NCBI GenBank assembly: GCA_943332615.1
Contig: CALQQB010000018.1
Coordinates: 1 to 64,000 of the forward strand
Source: Phenylobacterium deserti
GTDB lineage: Bacteria; Pseudomonadota; Alphaproteobacteria; Caulobacterales; Caulobacteraceae
Reading direction: 5' to 3'
Length of the DNA: 64,000 nt
In this document: piece by piece, positions 1 through 10,050 of the stretch
Layout: every line of letters starts with the position of its first letter
Position numbering within the stretch: the stretch's first letter is position 1
Translations under genes and position numbers: made by a program
The notes under the pieces: generated by a model
Told to the model about the DNA's origin: nothing
What the model saw: only the letters and a program-made list of their open reading frames with translations
The model's database searches: none

Positions 1-1
1 C

Positions 2-1558
2 CTGGCCAAGGAGGCCGCTAAGTTTAATGGCGTGACGGCGGATGCGGCGACCGTGCGAAAGCTGATGCTGCTGCGCCTGTACCTCAGTCTGCCTGCACCG
101 GATCGGCCAGGCGCGGCGGCCCAGGTCGCGGGCCTGACCACCAAGCTGGACTCAATCTATTCGACCGGAAAGTTCGCCCACAAGGGAAAGACCCTCACGC
201 TCAACGACGCCGAAGACGTACTTGCGCAGAATCGCGACCCCGCCGAACTCAAGGCCGTCTGGGAAGGTTGGCACTCTGTCTCGCCCGTCATGAAGGCCGA
301 CTATGCCAAGCTGGCGGGTCTGCTGAACGAAGGCGCCCAAGGCCTTGGCTTCAAGGACACCGGCGCCCTGTGGCGCGGCGGCTACGACATGACTCCCGAC
401 CAGTTCGCCACCGAGGAGGACCGGCTCTGGAAGCAGATCCAGCCCTTCTACCAGAACCTGCACTGCTACGTCCGCGCGCGGCTGAGCGAGACGTACGGCG
501 TCGGCGTGCAGCCGCGCACCGGTCCGATCCGCACGGACCTGCTGGGCAATATGTGGGCCCAGCAGTGGGGCAACATCTATGACGTCGTCAGCCCCAAAGG
601 AATCGCCTCATCCTACAGCCTCGACAAGGTTCTGGTCGATAAGGGCTACGACCCCGTCCGGATGGTGAAGACGGGCGAGGGGTTCTACTCGTCCCTGGGT
701 CAGGCGCCGCTGCCGCAGACCTTCTGGGAACGGTCGCAGATCGTTCGACCGCGGGACCGCGAGGTGGTCTGCCACGCCTCGGCCTGGGACCTGGACGACA
801 AGTCGGACATCCGCATCAAGATGTGCACGAAGGTGAACGGCGAGGACTTCTACACCGTCCATCACGAGTTGGGTCACAACTACTACCAGCGCGCCTATTC
901 CGGGCAGCCGTTCCTGTTCAAGAACGGCGCGAACGATGGCTTCCACGAGGCCATAGGCGACTTCATCGGCCTGTCGGCGCTCACGCCCACCTATCTGCAG
1001 CAGATCGGCCTGCTGGACGCCGCGCCCGGCGCCGATGAGGACATCCCATTCCTGCTGAAGATGGCGCTGGACAAGATCGCCTTCCTGCCGTTCGGCCTGA
1101 TGGTCGACAAGTGGCGGTGGCAGGTATTCGACGGCTCGGTGGGACCGGACCAGTACAACAACGCCTGGTGGGCGCTGAAGCTGAAATACCAGGGCCTTGT
1201 CCCGCCCGGGCCACGGCCCGCCGACGCCTTCGATCCGGGGGCTAAATACCACGTCGCCGCCGGGGTGCCCTACGCCCGCTACTTCATGGCCCACATCTAC
1301 CAGTTCCAGTTCCAGCGCGCCGCCTGCGCCCAGGCCGGCTGGAAGGGCCCGCTGCACCGTTGCTCAGTTTACGGCCAGAAGGCGGTCGGCGAGAAATTGG
1401 GCAGGATGATGGAACTGGGCCAGTCCCAGCCCTGGCCCCAGACGCTGGCCGTGTTCACCGGCGAGACCCGGGCCGACGCGAGCGGGGTGACGGACTACTT
1501 CAAGCCGCTGGACGCCTGGCTGACCCAGCAGAACAAGGGCGAAAAATGCGGGTGGTGA
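2..1558 (+). CDS. M2-family peptidyl-dipeptidase (angiotensin-converting-enzyme-like), 5' end outside window
   Basis: Zinc metallopeptidase of family M2, expected to remove C-terminal dipeptides from peptides, usually exported to the periplasm. The frame is open from the first bases of the window, so the N-terminus and any signal peptide lie upstream; 518 residues are visible, where bacterial M2 enzymes have about 600. The zinc site HELGH is encoded at 863-877, and the downstream ligand glutamate lies in a HEAIGD motif encoded around 944-955. The in-frame GTG at 32 is internal, because homologous-looking sequence continues upstream of it. It converges on the 2OG oxygenase gene with 36 bp between stops and no obvious terminator. 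Confidence 0.93.
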   Translation: MAKEAAKFNGVTADAATVRKLMLLRLYLSLPAPDRPGAAAQVAGLTTKLDSIYSTGKFAHKGKTLTLNDAEDVLAQNRDPAELKAVWEGWHSVSPVMKADYAKLAGLLNEGAQGLGFKDTGALWRGGYDMTPDQFATEEDRLWKQIQPFYQNLHCYVRARLSETYGVGVQPRTGPIRTDLLGNMWAQQWGNIYDVVSPKGIASSYSLDKVLVDKGYDPVRMVKTGEGFYSSLGQAPLPQTFWERSQIVRPRDREVVCHASAWDLDDKSDIRIKMCTKVNGEDFYTVHHELGHNYYQRAYSGQPFLFKNGANDGFHEAIGDFIGLSALTPTYLQQIGLLDAAPGADEDIPFLLKMALDKIAFLPFGLMVDKWRWQVFDGSVGPDQYNNAWWALKLKYQGLVPPGPRPADAFDPGAKYHVAAGVPYARYFMAHIYQFQFQRAACAQAGWKGPLHRCSVYGQKAVGEKLGRMMELGQSQPWPQTLAVFTGETRADASGVTDYFKPLDAWLTQQNKGEKCGW

Positions 1559-1594
1559 GCTGAACCGCGCTCTACCTCCCCATCAAGGCATGGA

Positions 1595-2548
1595 TCACGC
1601 CAGTTTGATCTCGCGCAGCCGTTCCTGAAGGTAATCGTCCGCCGTGATCGGGGCCGGATACCGGTCGGGATAGGCCGCATCCACCGCGCCGGGCAGCGTC
1701 CGGATCAGGTAGTCAGAATTGAAATGCAGGAAGAACGGCGTGGAGTAGCGTGGGAAGCCGCGGCGTTCGGGGGCCGGGTTCACCACCTGGTGGGTGGTGG
1801 ACGGCAGGCGGTGGTTGCAGAGGCGCTGCAGCATGTCGCCGATATTGCAGACCAATGAGCCCGCGGGCGGGTTGATATCGATCCAGCGGCCGTCGTGATC
1901 CTTGACCTGCAGCCCCGCCTCGTCGGCGCCGAGCAGCAAGGTGATGACGTTGATGTCCTCATGCGCCCCGGCGCGGATGTGCGGGCCGTCCTTGGACACG
2001 GGCGGATAGTGCAGCAAGCGCAGGATCGAGTTGCCGACGTTGACGGTCGGATCGAAGAAATGGCGATCCAGGCTCAGGTAGCAGGCAATCGCCTCCAGCA
2101 CCTTCAGCCCCATGGCGTCCAGCGCGTCGTAGAGCCATTGCACCTTGCCCTGGAATTCCGGCAGTTCGGCCACCGGCCATACGTTCTCCGGCATGTGGTC
2201 GCGGAACCGGTGGCCGGCCGGCAGTTCGCGGCCGACGTGCCAGAATTCCTTGAGGTCGTAGTGCGTGTTCCCCTTGGCGGTCTCGACCCCGAAGGGCGTG
2301 TAGCCGCGCTGCCCTTGCACCGGCAGCTTGTACTTGAGCTTCGTCGCCTCCGGCAAGGCGAAGAAGGCCACCATCTGTTCAAGGGCCGCATCGACCCGAT
2401 CCTGTGGCATCCCGTGATCGGAGATCGCAGCAAAGCCCCAGCGCGCGTAGCTGTCGCCCAGCTGCTGGGTAAAGGCCGGGAAGTCCGTCGCGAACAGCGT
2501 GAACGAAACGGGCGCGATGGAGTCCTGAATGTCGAGGGCTTGACTCAT
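1595..2548 (-). CDS. 2-oxoglutarate/Fe(II)-dependent dioxygenase, isopenicillin N synthase family
   Basis: Soluble 317-residue non-haem iron oxygenase. The facial triad is visible as H196-x-D198 (AHED) and H253 (STTHQVVNP), and the 2-oxoglutarate-binding RxS as R267-Y-S269. An N-terminal DIOX_N region with the DHG motif precedes the double-stranded beta-helix domain. Substrate cannot be read from sequence; relatives oxidise small molecules, amino-acid derivatives or xenobiotics. The ATG is preceded by AAAGGG about 4 nt upstream. It lies 9 bp downstream of the antiporter stop on the same strand, so the two are probably co-transcribed. Confidence 0.92.
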   Translation of the reverse strand: MSQALDIQDSIAPVSFTLFATDFPAFTQQLGDSYARWGFAAISDHGMPQDRVDAALEQMVAFFALPEATKLKYKLPVQGQRGYTPFGVETAKGNTHYDLKEFWHVGRELPAGHRFRDHMPENVWPVAELPEFQGKVQWLYDALDAMGLKVLEAIACYLSLDRHFFDPTVNVGNSILRLLHYPPVSKDGPHIRAGAHEDINVITLLLGADEAGLQVKDHDGRWIDINPPAGSLVCNIGDMLQRLCNHRLPSTTHQVVNPAPERRGFPRYSTPFFLHFNSDYLIRTLPGAVDAAYPDRYPAPITADDYLQERLREIKLA

Positions 2549-2557
2549 GAACCCTTT

Positions 2558-4429
2558 CTACACCTGGGCCCTGGCGCCTCCAACCTGAGCCGGGACCGGA
2601 GCGTCGTCATCGTCCTCGGCGTCGGCGCGCTGCATCTCCGCGCGCACCAGTTGCTCGAAGGTTTCGCGGGAGGCGCGGGTCGCCTCGATATAGCCCTCCT
2701 CCTGACCGTAGACTGGGCGCAGGCGGTGGAACAGCGCCGTGTCGTGCTCGCGGAAGATCAAGGCGGCCTTCAGCGCGCGCCGTTCCGAGAGGCCCAGCTT
2801 CAGCAGCGCCTTGCGGCCGAAGTTCAGCGCGCCCTCGTAGGTCTCCCGCTCCACGGCGTCGGCGCCCGCGTCCAGGAGCTCATAGGCGTGGCGGCGGTCG
2901 AAGGCCCGCGCGATGACGACTAGGTTCGGGAAGGTCGCCTTGGCCGCATCGACGATCTCGTGGGCCTTGTCGCGGTCGTCGATCGCCACGATCAGCAGCT
3001 TGGCCTTGTCCGCGCCGGCCTGGCGCAGAAGGTCCAGCCGGCTGGCGTCGCCATAGTGCACTCGCCAGCCGAACTGGCGGATCAACTCCAGCTGCTCGAT
3101 GGACGAATCCAGCAGCACGACCTTGAAGTCGTTTGCCATCAGGAGGCGGGTGGCGATCTGGCCGACGCGGCCGAAGCCGGCGACGATGGCGTCCGGCGCG
3201 CCGTCGTCGAAAGGAATCCGCTCGGGTTCGGCCCGCTGCGGCGCGCGGTTCAGCACCAGCCGTTCATAGGCCGCGAAGGCCAGCGGGGTGAAGGCCATGG
3301 AAAGGGCTACCACCGCAGTGGCGATGCCGGCCTGTTCGGAGCCCATCACCTGGGCCTGGGTCACGAACCCCAGGAGGACGAAGGCGAACTCGCCGCCCTG
3401 GGCCAAGGAGATGGCAATGGTGGCGGCGTCCCTCGGGCTGCGGCGGAAGGCCAGGCCCACACCCCACATGGCCAGGAACTTTAGCACCATCAGGCCCACC
3501 GCGAGCGAGATGATCAGCACCGGCCGGGCGGCCACCAGTCCGAAGTTCAGGCCTGCGCCGACGGTGATGAAGAACAGGCCCAGCAGCAGGCCGCGGAACG
3601 GCTCGATGTCGGTCTCCAGCTCGCGGCGAAACTCGCTCTCGGCCAGCACCACGCCCGCCAGGAAGGCGCCCAGGGCCGGCGACAACCCGACCAGCTCCAT
3701 CAGCGCGGCCACCGCCACGATCAGCAGCAGGGCCGAGGCGGTGAAGATCTCACGCAGGCGGGCGGCGGCGATGAAGCGGAACACTGGCCGGGTCAGGTAG
3801 CGGCCGCCGATCACCACGCCGGCCACGGCGGCGAGGCTGGCCAGCACCCGCATCCAGTCGGGCAGACCTGAGAGCATGCTTTCGTGGCCGGTGGCGGCCG
3901 CCGCGTGCGGGCCGTCGGCCAGCAGCGGCAGCAGGGCGAACAGGGGGATCACCGCCAGGTCTTGGAACAGCAGCACCCCGAAGGCCGCCTGTCCCACCGG
4001 GCCTTGCCGCAGGCCCTTCTCCTCCAGGTTCTGCAGCACGATGGCAGTTGAGGACATGGCCAGGATCAGCCCGGCGCCGGCCGCCACCCGCCAATCGACG
4101 CCCAAGATCAGGGCAGCGGCGCCCACCAGCGCGGCGGTGGCCAACAATTGCGCCGCGCCCAGGCCAAAGATCGAGGTGCGCATCTGCCAGAGCAGGGCCG
4201 GCCGCACCTCCAGCCCGATCAGGAACAGCAGGATCACCACGCCGAACTCGGCGAAGCGCATGACGTCCCCCGCCTCGCCTACCAGGTTCAGCACGAAGGG
4301 GCCCACCATCGCCCCGGCGATCAGGTAGCCCAGCACCGAGCCCAGCCCCAGCCGCTTGGCGATCGGCACCGAGACGACGCCGGCGGTCAGGTAGACCAGG
4401 GCCTGGATCAGGAGGCTGTCTGCGGCCAT
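2558..4429 (-). CDS. Monovalent cation:proton antiporter of the CPA2/Kef type with RCK domain
   Basis: Inner-membrane K+(Na+)/H+ antiporter, 623 residues. About 12-13 hydrophobic segments occupy residues 5-385. A cytosolic RCK_N (TrkA-N, Rossmann) domain follows from about 410 to 540, with the nucleotide-binding VAGFGRVG motif, and then a charged tail. This order matches KefB/KefC-like proteins, which export K+ and are gated by nucleotide or glutathione adducts. No KefF/KefG-type ancillary oxidoreductase is adjacent. It is transcribed away from the CoA-transferase genes, with 111 bp of divergent spacer, and is upstream of the 2OG oxygenase gene. Confidence 0.92.
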   Translation of the reverse strand: MAADSLLIQALVYLTAGVVSVPIAKRLGLGSVLGYLIAGAMVGPFVLNLVGEAGDVMRFAEFGVVILLFLIGLEVRPALLWQMRTSIFGLGAAQLLATAALVGAAALILGVDWRVAAGAGLILAMSSTAIVLQNLEEKGLRQGPVGQAAFGVLLFQDLAVIPLFALLPLLADGPHAAAATGHESMLSGLPDWMRVLASLAAVAGVVIGGRYLTRPVFRFIAAARLREIFTASALLLIVAVAALMELVGLSPALGAFLAGVVLAESEFRRELETDIEPFRGLLLGLFFITVGAGLNFGLVAARPVLIISLAVGLMVLKFLAMWGVGLAFRRSPRDAATIAISLAQGGEFAFVLLGFVTQAQVMGSEQAGIATAVVALSMAFTPLAFAAYERLVLNRAPQRAEPERIPFDDGAPDAIVAGFGRVGQIATRLLMANDFKVVLLDSSIEQLELIRQFGWRVHYGDASRLDLLRQAGADKAKLLIVAIDDRDKAHEIVDAAKATFPNLVVIARAFDRRHAYELLDAGADAVERETYEGALNFGRKALLKLGLSERRALKAALIFREHDTALFHRLRPVYGQEEGYIEATRASRETFEQLVRAEMQRADAEDDDDAPVPAQVGGARAQV

Positions 4430-4540
4430 CAGAACTCCGACATTGAGACTCTAGATGGGCGCCTGTGCTGGCCTGTTCATCAAACGATGAATTTTTCGCG
4501 AGCCGGTTCTCAACCCGGGTTTTGCGGGGTATTGGGCGGC

Positions 4541-5254
4541 ATGGCTCAGAAGGTTGCGAAAGACGCGGTCGAGGCGCTGCAAGGGCGGCTGTTCGACGGC
4601 ATGACGATCATGGCGGGCGGCTTCGGCCTCTGCGGCATCCCGGAAAACCTGATCGCGGCGATCCGCGATTCCGGGGTGAAGGACCTGACCGTGGTCTCAA
4701 ACAACTGCGGCGTGGACGATTTCGGCCTGGGCCTGCTGCTGGCCGGCGGCCAGATCCGCAAGATGATCTCCAGCTACGTTGGCGAGAACAAGCTGTTCGC
4801 CGAGCTGTACCTCTCCGGCAAGCTGGAGCTGGAGTTCAACCCGCAGGGCACGCTCGCCGAGCGCATCCGGGCGGGCGGTGCGGGCATCCCGGCCTTCTTC
4901 ACCAAGACCGGGGTCGGCACCCTGGTGGCCGAGGGCAAGGAGGTCCGCGAGTTCGACGGCGAGCTCTATGTGATGGAGCGCGGCCTGAAGGCGGACCTCT
5001 CCATCGTCAAGGCCTGGAAAGGCGACCACGAGGGCAACCTGATCTATCGGAAGACGGCGCGGAACTTCAATCCGATGATGGCCACGGCCGGCAAGGTGGC
5101 CCTCGCCGAGGTCGAACAGCTGGTGGAGACCGGCGCGCTCGAGGCGGACCACATCCACACCCCCAGCATCTTCATCGACCGCCTGTTCCCTGGCGCGGTC
5201 TTCGAAAAACGGATCGAACAGCGCACCGTGCGCGCCCTGCAGGGAGCCGCCTGA
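4541..5254 (+). CDS. scoA: 3-oxoacid CoA-transferase subunit A
   Basis: Alpha subunit (237 residues) of a family I CoA-transferase that moves CoA between succinyl-CoA and acetoacetate or another 3-oxoacid. The family signature [16 protein letters not shown] sits near residue 20. The open frame extends further upstream, but similarity to the family begins at the ATG at 4541 ([10 protein letters not shown]), so that start is chosen; its ribosome-binding site is weak. The stop overlaps the start of the B subunit by one base, the expected translational coupling for a heteromer. Confidence 0.93.
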   Translation: MAQKVAKDAVEALQGRLFDGMTIMAGGFGLCGIPENLIAAIRDSGVKDLTVVSNNCGVDDFGLGLLLAGGQIRKMISSYVGENKLFAELYLSGKLELEFNPQGTLAERIRAGGAGIPAFFTKTGVGTLVAEGKEVREFDGELYVMERGLKADLSIVKAWKGDHEGNLIYRKTARNFNPMMATAGKVALAEVEQLVETGALEADHIHTPSIFIDRLFPGAVFEKRIEQRTVRALQGAA

Positions 5255-5913
5255 TGGTCCAGAACTCGAAGGGGTGGACCCGGGACCAGATGGCCGCCCG
5301 CGCCGCGGCCGAACTGTCCGACGGCTTCTATGTGAACCTGGGCATCGGCATCCCGACCCTGGTGGCCAACTACATCCCCGCCGGTGTCCATGTGACCTTG
5401 CAGAGCGAAAACGGGATGCTGGGCATGGGCCCGTTCCCCACCGAGAACGAGATCGACGCCGACCTGATCAACGCCGGCAAGCAGACGATCACCGAACTGC
5501 CGATGTCGTCCTATTTCTCCAGCGCCGACAGCTTCGCGATGATCCGTGGCGGCCACATCGACCTGTCGATCCTGGGCGCCATGCAGGTGGCCGCCAACGG
5601 GGACTTGGCCAACTGGATGGTGCCTGGGAAAATGGTGAAGGGCATGGGCGGGGCCATGGACCTCGTGGCCGGTGTCAAGCGCGTGGTGGTGGTCATGGAA
5701 CACACCGAGAAGACCGGCGCGTCCAAGCTGCTGAAGGCCTGCACCCTGCCGCTGACCGGCGCGGGCGTAGTCGACATGGTGATCACGGACCTGGGCGTCT
5801 TTGACGTGTCGCGCGGCCGCAAGCCCCTGACGCTGCTGGAACTGGCCGCTGGCGTGACCCTGGACGAAGTCCGCGCCAAGACCGAGGCGACCTTCGAGGT
5901 TGCGCTCTCCTGA
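5254..5913 (+). CDS. scoB: 3-oxoacid CoA-transferase subunit B
   Basis: Beta subunit (219 residues) carrying the catalytic glutamate in the SENGMLG motif near residue 50, which forms the covalent glutamyl-CoA intermediate in this family. The GIGIPT glycine-rich motif near residue 32 is also present. The full length matches stand-alone B subunits. The start ATG overlaps the scoA stop in a TGATG arrangement. With scoA it supports ketone-body, acetoacetate or 3-oxoadipate use; the precise acyl acceptor cannot be told from sequence. Confidence 0.94.
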   Translation: MVQNSKGWTRDQMAARAAAELSDGFYVNLGIGIPTLVANYIPAGVHVTLQSENGMLGMGPFPTENEIDADLINAGKQTITELPMSSYFSSADSFAMIRGGHIDLSILGAMQVAANGDLANWMVPGKMVKGMGGAMDLVAGVKRVVVVMEHTEKTGASKLLKACTLPLTGAGVVDMVITDLGVFDVSRGRKPLTLLELAAGVTLDEVRAKTEATFEVALS

Positions 5914-5956
5914 CCTTCCGGATTGCGGGGGCCCGTTCAGCTTAAAGGGGGCCCTG

Positions 5957-6727
5957 TCAGCTGAAGATCTCGCGCAGCCACTCCGGCCCGGCGCCTTCGC
6001 GGGCCTGACGCAGCTCGACGTAGAGGACAGCCACCCCGGTCGAGCCGACCACCCCGGCCACGGTGCTGACCAGGGCGCTGGCCAGCACGGCGAAGGGGTT
6101 GAACGACAGCAGCGCGCCGGTGATCATGCCGCTGATCCCGGTCAGCATGCCGACAATGGCGCTGACCATCAGGAAGACCACCAGATAGATCACGAACAGG
6201 GCGAAGATCATCATGCGGTTGCCGCGGGTCAGTTCGGCACTGCGCTGGAAGCTGTCGAACACGCCCCGGTTTTCCGCCACCAGCGATGGCACCGCCACGC
6301 ACCATATGCAGGCCAGGATCACACCCGGCACGACCAGCAGGACGAAGCCGAGCGCCAGCCCCAGGCCCATCAGGATGCTGAGGCCGATCAGCGGCAGGAA
6401 GGCTCGCAGGCCGGTGGACAGGCTGTCGGCGACGGCCGGCCGCTCGCCGTTCAGGTCGCGCACGGTGCCGTAGATCAGGGCGCCCTGCAGGATGCTATTC
6501 GTCACCACGCTAACGATCGCGCTCAGGCCGACGCCGGGGTTGAAACTGGGCAGCCCGCCCTCGGTGAGCCCGCGGAACTGCAGCAGGCCGGTCAGGACGG
6601 CGGGCAGACCCACCATGATCAGCGCCAGGATGAAGAAGGTCGTGAAGTTGCGGCCCAGCACCTCGAACGTCCGCTGGAACACCCGGGCGATGTCGAGCCG
6701 CCCGGGGACGGTGGCGTCTAAGGACAT
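5957..6727 (-). CDS. Multi-pass membrane protein of unknown function
   Basis: 256-residue inner-membrane protein with about six hydrophobic segments, starting near residues 28-50 and ending near 205-235. A soluble N-terminus with an R-V-F-x-R-T-F-x-x-x-G-R-N motif is reminiscent of the YciC/glycerophosphodiesterase membrane-domain group. No catalytic motif is visible. It is a single gene between scoAB (convergent, 43 bp) and dgcA (divergent, 104 bp). I do not assign a function. Confidence 0.8.
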   Translation of the reverse strand: MSLDATVPGRLDIARVFQRTFEVLGRNFTTFFILALIMVGLPAVLTGLLQFRGLTEGGLPSFNPGVGLSAIVSVVTNSILQGALIYGTVRDLNGERPAVADSLSTGLRAFLPLIGLSILMGLGLALGFVLLVVPGVILACIWCVAVPSLVAENRGVFDSFQRSAELTRGNRMMIFALFVIYLVVFLMVSAIVGMLTGISGMITGALLSFNPFAVLASALVSTVAGVVGSTGVAVLYVELRQAREGAGPEWLREIFS

Positions 6728-6831
6728 TGGCAGACCCTCCAGGCCCCATCTCAGGCGGCTCCTAGACGGATGCTAACCACGCGCCGCGAGGCCTGTCGAC
6801 GTGGGCCCTGCGATGCGGGACAACCTCGCCT

Positions 6832-7836
6832 GTGAACCTGACCCTGGACATCCGCGCCGAGCGCCTCGCCCTCAACGCCCCGTTCCGCATCTCACGCGGG
6901 GTGAAGACCCATGCCGAGGTGGTGGTGGCGCGGCTGTCGGACGGTCACGCGCTGGGCCTGGGGGAGTGCGTTCCCTATCCGCGCTACGGCGAGACGGTGG
7001 AGACGGTCTCCGCCCAGCTGGCGGCGGCGGGCGCACGGCTCGCGGCGGGGGAACCGGCCGCCGCGGTGGTGGGCGCCCTGGCGGCCGGGGCGGCGCGCAA
7101 CGCGCTGGACTGTGCGCTCTGGGACCTGGCGGCGCGCCGGGGCGAGGGCTCGGTCGCCGAGCGGCTGGGTCGCCCCGCGCCGGGGCCGATCCCGACGGCG
7201 GTGACGATCAGCCTGGATACGCCCGACGCCATGCGCGCCGCGGCGATGACGGTGGCCGACGCGCCGCTGCTGAAGGTGAAGCTGGACGCCGACGACCCGG
7301 CCGCGCGGCTGGCAGCGGTGAGCGCCGGGGCGCCCCGCGCCCGGCTGATCCTCGACCCCAACGAGGGCTGGACCCTGGTGATCCTGGAAGGCATGGCCGG
7401 GGCGATCGCGGCGGCCAATGTGGCGATGGTCGAGCAGCCGCTGCCGTCGGAAGAGGACGCGGTCCTGCTGGGCCTGGACTATCCCGCCCCGCTCTGCGCC
7501 GACGAGAGCGCGCATACCGCCGACGATGTGGAGCGGGTTGCCGACCGCTACCAGATCATCAATGTGAAGCTCGACAAAGCCGGCGGCCTCACCGGCGCCC
7601 TGGCCATGATGGCGCGCGCCCACGACCTGGGCCTGGGCGTGCTGGCCGGTTGCATGGTCTCAAGCTCGCTGTCCATCGCGCCGGCCATGTGGATCGGGGA
7701 GATGGCCGACGCCGCCGACCTGGACGGACCGTGGTGGCTGGCGACGGACCGTCCGGGCGGGACGCGGGTCGAACGCGGCCTGCTGCTGCCGCCCCGGGCA
7801 GGGTTCTGGGGTGAGGCTGGCGGACGACCGGGGTGA
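6832..7836 (+). CDS. dgcA: Dipeptide epimerase / N-acetyl-D-glutamate racemase-like enzyme (enolase superfamily)
   Basis: 334-residue mandelate-racemase/muconate-lactonizing-type enzyme. The KxK acid/base motif (LLKVKLD) is near residue 144. The three metal-ligand acids are in LDPNEGW, VEQPLP and CADES, and the opposite-face lysine is in NVKLDKAGG. This set matches L-Ala-D/L-Glu epimerases and DgcA, which act on cytosolic dipeptides from peptidoglycan turnover or on N-acetyl-glutamate. The usual DgcA partner, the DgcN acetyltransferase, is not next to it, so the dipeptide-epimerase role is equally possible. GTG is used as the start; the ribosome-binding site is poor. Confidence 0.85.
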   Translation: MNLTLDIRAERLALNAPFRISRGVKTHAEVVVARLSDGHALGLGECVPYPRYGETVETVSAQLAAAGARLAAGEPAAAVVGALAAGAARNALDCALWDLAARRGEGSVAERLGRPAPGPIPTAVTISLDTPDAMRAAAMTVADAPLLKVKLDADDPAARLAAVSAGAPRARLILDPNEGWTLVILEGMAGAIAAANVAMVEQPLPSEEDAVLLGLDYPAPLCADESAHTADDVERVADRYQIINVKLDKAGGLTGALAMMARAHDLGLGVLAGCMVSSSLSIAPAMWIGEMADAADLDGPWWLATDRPGGTRVERGLLLPPRAGFWGEAGGRPG

Positions 7837-7864
7837 GGCTGATTTCGGTGATTGAAGCCGGTTC

Positions 7865-9469
7865 TCACCCGCTCTCGGCCGCTTTGAACCTCAAGGTGAT
7901 TGTCGTGCCGCGGCCCAGCTCACTGTGTATCTCGACTGAGCCCCCCGATTGGCTGACGACGCCAAATACCTGGGCCAGACCCAGACCGGTTCCCTTCCCC
8001 AAGGGCTTCGTTGTGAAGAACGGCTCCATGGCTCGGTCGACCACTTCCTTCGGCATGCCCTCGCCGGTGTCGGACACGTCAAGGTCGATACAACCCGGCA
8101 GGCCCTTGGATAGGCGTGACCGGATATCCAGGACTCCTCCAGAGGCCATCGCGTCCCGGGCGTTCACGGCCAGGTTCACCAACGCCATTTCCAGCTGCGG
8201 TCCGCTGGTCGTTACCCAGCGCGCGTCGGGCGAAATCTCGATGGTCAGGCTGACCGTCTTGCCGACGGATTGCTGAAGAATGCCTCGCAGGTTCGCCAGG
8301 ATCGCCATCAAGTCGACGGCTCCAATCTCAAGGGGCTGAGACCGTGTGAACGCCAACAGCTGTCGGATGAGCATGATTCCCCGCTCGCTCGCCGAGAGCG
8401 CGTTCTCGATCGGGCGGCGGAGGTTCGGATCCTGCGCCTTCTCGGATATCCGCTCGAGGCTGCCTGCAATCACCATCAGCAGATTATTGAAATCGTGGGC
8501 GATACCGGCGGCCAATTGACCGACCGCCGCGAGCTTCTGCGATTGCGCGCTTCGCGCGTCTTCGAGCCGACGCAGGCGGGATTGGCGATAGGCGAAGGCC
8601 GCGATCCCGAAGGCCAGCAGGAGAGCCGCGATAGCCGCCACGCCCGTCAAGATGATCGATCCGAGCCGCGGACCGGAAAGCAACTCCGCCTTTACCGCAA
8701 TGTGGGTCGACCAACCGGTCAGGGCAGAGGTCTCGAACGCCGTGTAGTTCTTCTCGCCCTCATAGGTCACGCCGGGATACAGGCCACGGCTACTGCGAGC
8801 GATAGCGTCGCGCACGAAGTGGGTCGCTGGGGTTCCCAGCTTCGTCGGGTAGGCCACGGTCCGAGCGATGAAAAGGCCGTTTCGGTCAACGATGGCGGAG
8901 GTGCTGTGGGCCGGCGCTTTCTGGAGCAGGATGTCCTGAAACATCTGCGGTGAAATCTCCGCGGTCAGGACGTAGCGACGCGATCCGGCTTCCAGCACAG
9001 GGACGTTGATCGCGACGCAGGGGCATTCCGGCACCGTACTGACGATACCGGTGAAGGGCGGCGGTTCGGCGCCTGTTCCAAGCACGTCGGACATCCACGG
9101 TCGCATCTGCGACGCCGGTTGCCCAGGGTGCGTTGCCCAGACTTCCCGCCCCGTCCGGGCATCGGTCAGGATCAGGTTTTTCCAGGCTGGCCTCAACCGC
9201 GCGATATCCGCCGCGCGGCGCCGGGCGGCTGGCCAGTCTCTTTCAACCAAGGGTTGCGATATCGAGAGCACCTGCAGCGCGCTTTGGTCCGCGCGCAGCT
9301 GGCCATCGACAAGGGCGTTGATTTCCCGACTCTGCGCCATCGCTGTGGACTCGATCTGCGCGCGGACGGTACGCATGGAAAAGGCCGCTTGAAGGGCCGC
9401 GAACAGCACGAGCGGAAGAATGAGCGCGACCGAGTAGATTGTGACCGTGCGGCGGCTCGCCGTGGGCAT
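7865..9469 (-). CDS. Membrane sensor histidine kinase with periplasmic Cache-like sensor
   Basis: Predicted 534 residues: membrane segment at about 10-30, a periplasmic Cache-like domain to about 275, a second membrane segment at 280-300, and a short linker with no clear HAMP. A HisKA domain follows with phospho-acceptor GIAHDFNNLL, then a HATPase_c domain with DTGEGM and GTGLGL boxes. The AHDFNN form is typical of kinases that signal to detached response regulators; none is adjacent. The frame stays open to an ATG at 9580, but the ATG at 9469 has GGAG about 11 nt upstream and sits just before the first membrane segment, so it is preferred. Ligand unknown. Confidence 0.88.
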   Translation of the reverse strand: MPTASRRTVTIYSVALILPLVLFAALQAAFSMRTVRAQIESTAMAQSREINALVDGQLRADQSALQVLSISQPLVERDWPAARRRAADIARLRPAWKNLILTDARTGREVWATHPGQPASQMRPWMSDVLGTGAEPPPFTGIVSTVPECPCVAINVPVLEAGSRRYVLTAEISPQMFQDILLQKAPAHSTSAIVDRNGLFIARTVAYPTKLGTPATHFVRDAIARSSRGLYPGVTYEGEKNYTAFETSALTGWSTHIAVKAELLSGPRLGSIILTGVAAIAALLLAFGIAAFAYRQSRLRRLEDARSAQSQKLAAVGQLAAGIAHDFNNLLMVIAGSLERISEKAQDPNLRRPIENALSASERGIMLIRQLLAFTRSQPLEIGAVDLMAILANLRGILQQSVGKTVSLTIEISPDARWVTTSGPQLEMALVNLAVNARDAMASGGVLDIRSRLSKGLPGCIDLDVSDTGEGMPKEVVDRAMEPFFTTKPLGKGTGLGLAQVFGVVSQSGGSVEIHSELGRGTTITLRFKAAESG

Positions 9470-9748
9470 TTCAGTCTCAACTCCGACGCGGTGTGCGAAA
9501 CGCCAAGCAGATATTCTGGGGGCGGATAAGGCGGACCGCAGCCTCACCCAAGCCTGAAGCATTTGAAGGCGCCGGGCCATAAGCGCAACCCAGGTCGCCC
9601 CTCAAGCGCGGGGCTCAACTCCGGTCCACCGACGCGCTCGGCCGCTCGCGCATTTCCCCGGGCGATCGCCAAGACGACGTGGGTTCGTCATCGGGCCGAT
9701 GGCGCGCTTTGGCGACGCGACTTCGGCGGCACTGGGACACTCCCCGAC

Positions 9749-9982
9749 CTACCTCAACCCTGCCGCCGCCTTCCGGTCACGCCGGAGCCGTAGCATCAGG
9801 TGGGGGGCTGGCATCCAGGCGATCGGAAGGGAGATCAGCACGGTCAGCCCGATCATCCAGGGGATCAGGACCGGTTCGCGCGACGGCGGCGCCAGGGTCA
9901 GCACCAGCACCATTCCGATTCCGAACAACACGCCTTGCACCATCTTATAGAACAGAGCTGCAACTGCGAACCGTGTGCGCAT
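9749..9982 (-). CDS. Small two-helix membrane protein, unknown
   Basis: 77-residue protein with two hydrophobic segments (about residues 8-30 and 40-58), a short loop containing PPSREP and a basic C-terminus. The ATG at 9982 has AAGGA eight bases upstream, a clear ribosome-binding site, and is preferred to the longer frame starting at 10066. It lies 68 bp downstream of the enoyl-CoA hydratase start region's convergent end and reads in the same direction. No family is recognised. Confidence 0.6.
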   Translation of the reverse strand: MRTRFAVAALFYKMVQGVLFGIGMVLVLTLAPPSREPVLIPWMIGLTVLISLPIAWMPAPHLMLRLRRDRKAAAGLR

Positions 9983-10050
9983 ATCCGCGTTCCTTGGGCC
10001 GTTCCCGGAAGTAACTGGCGCGCGCCCAATAGGTTCCGTCTGGCTGGAAC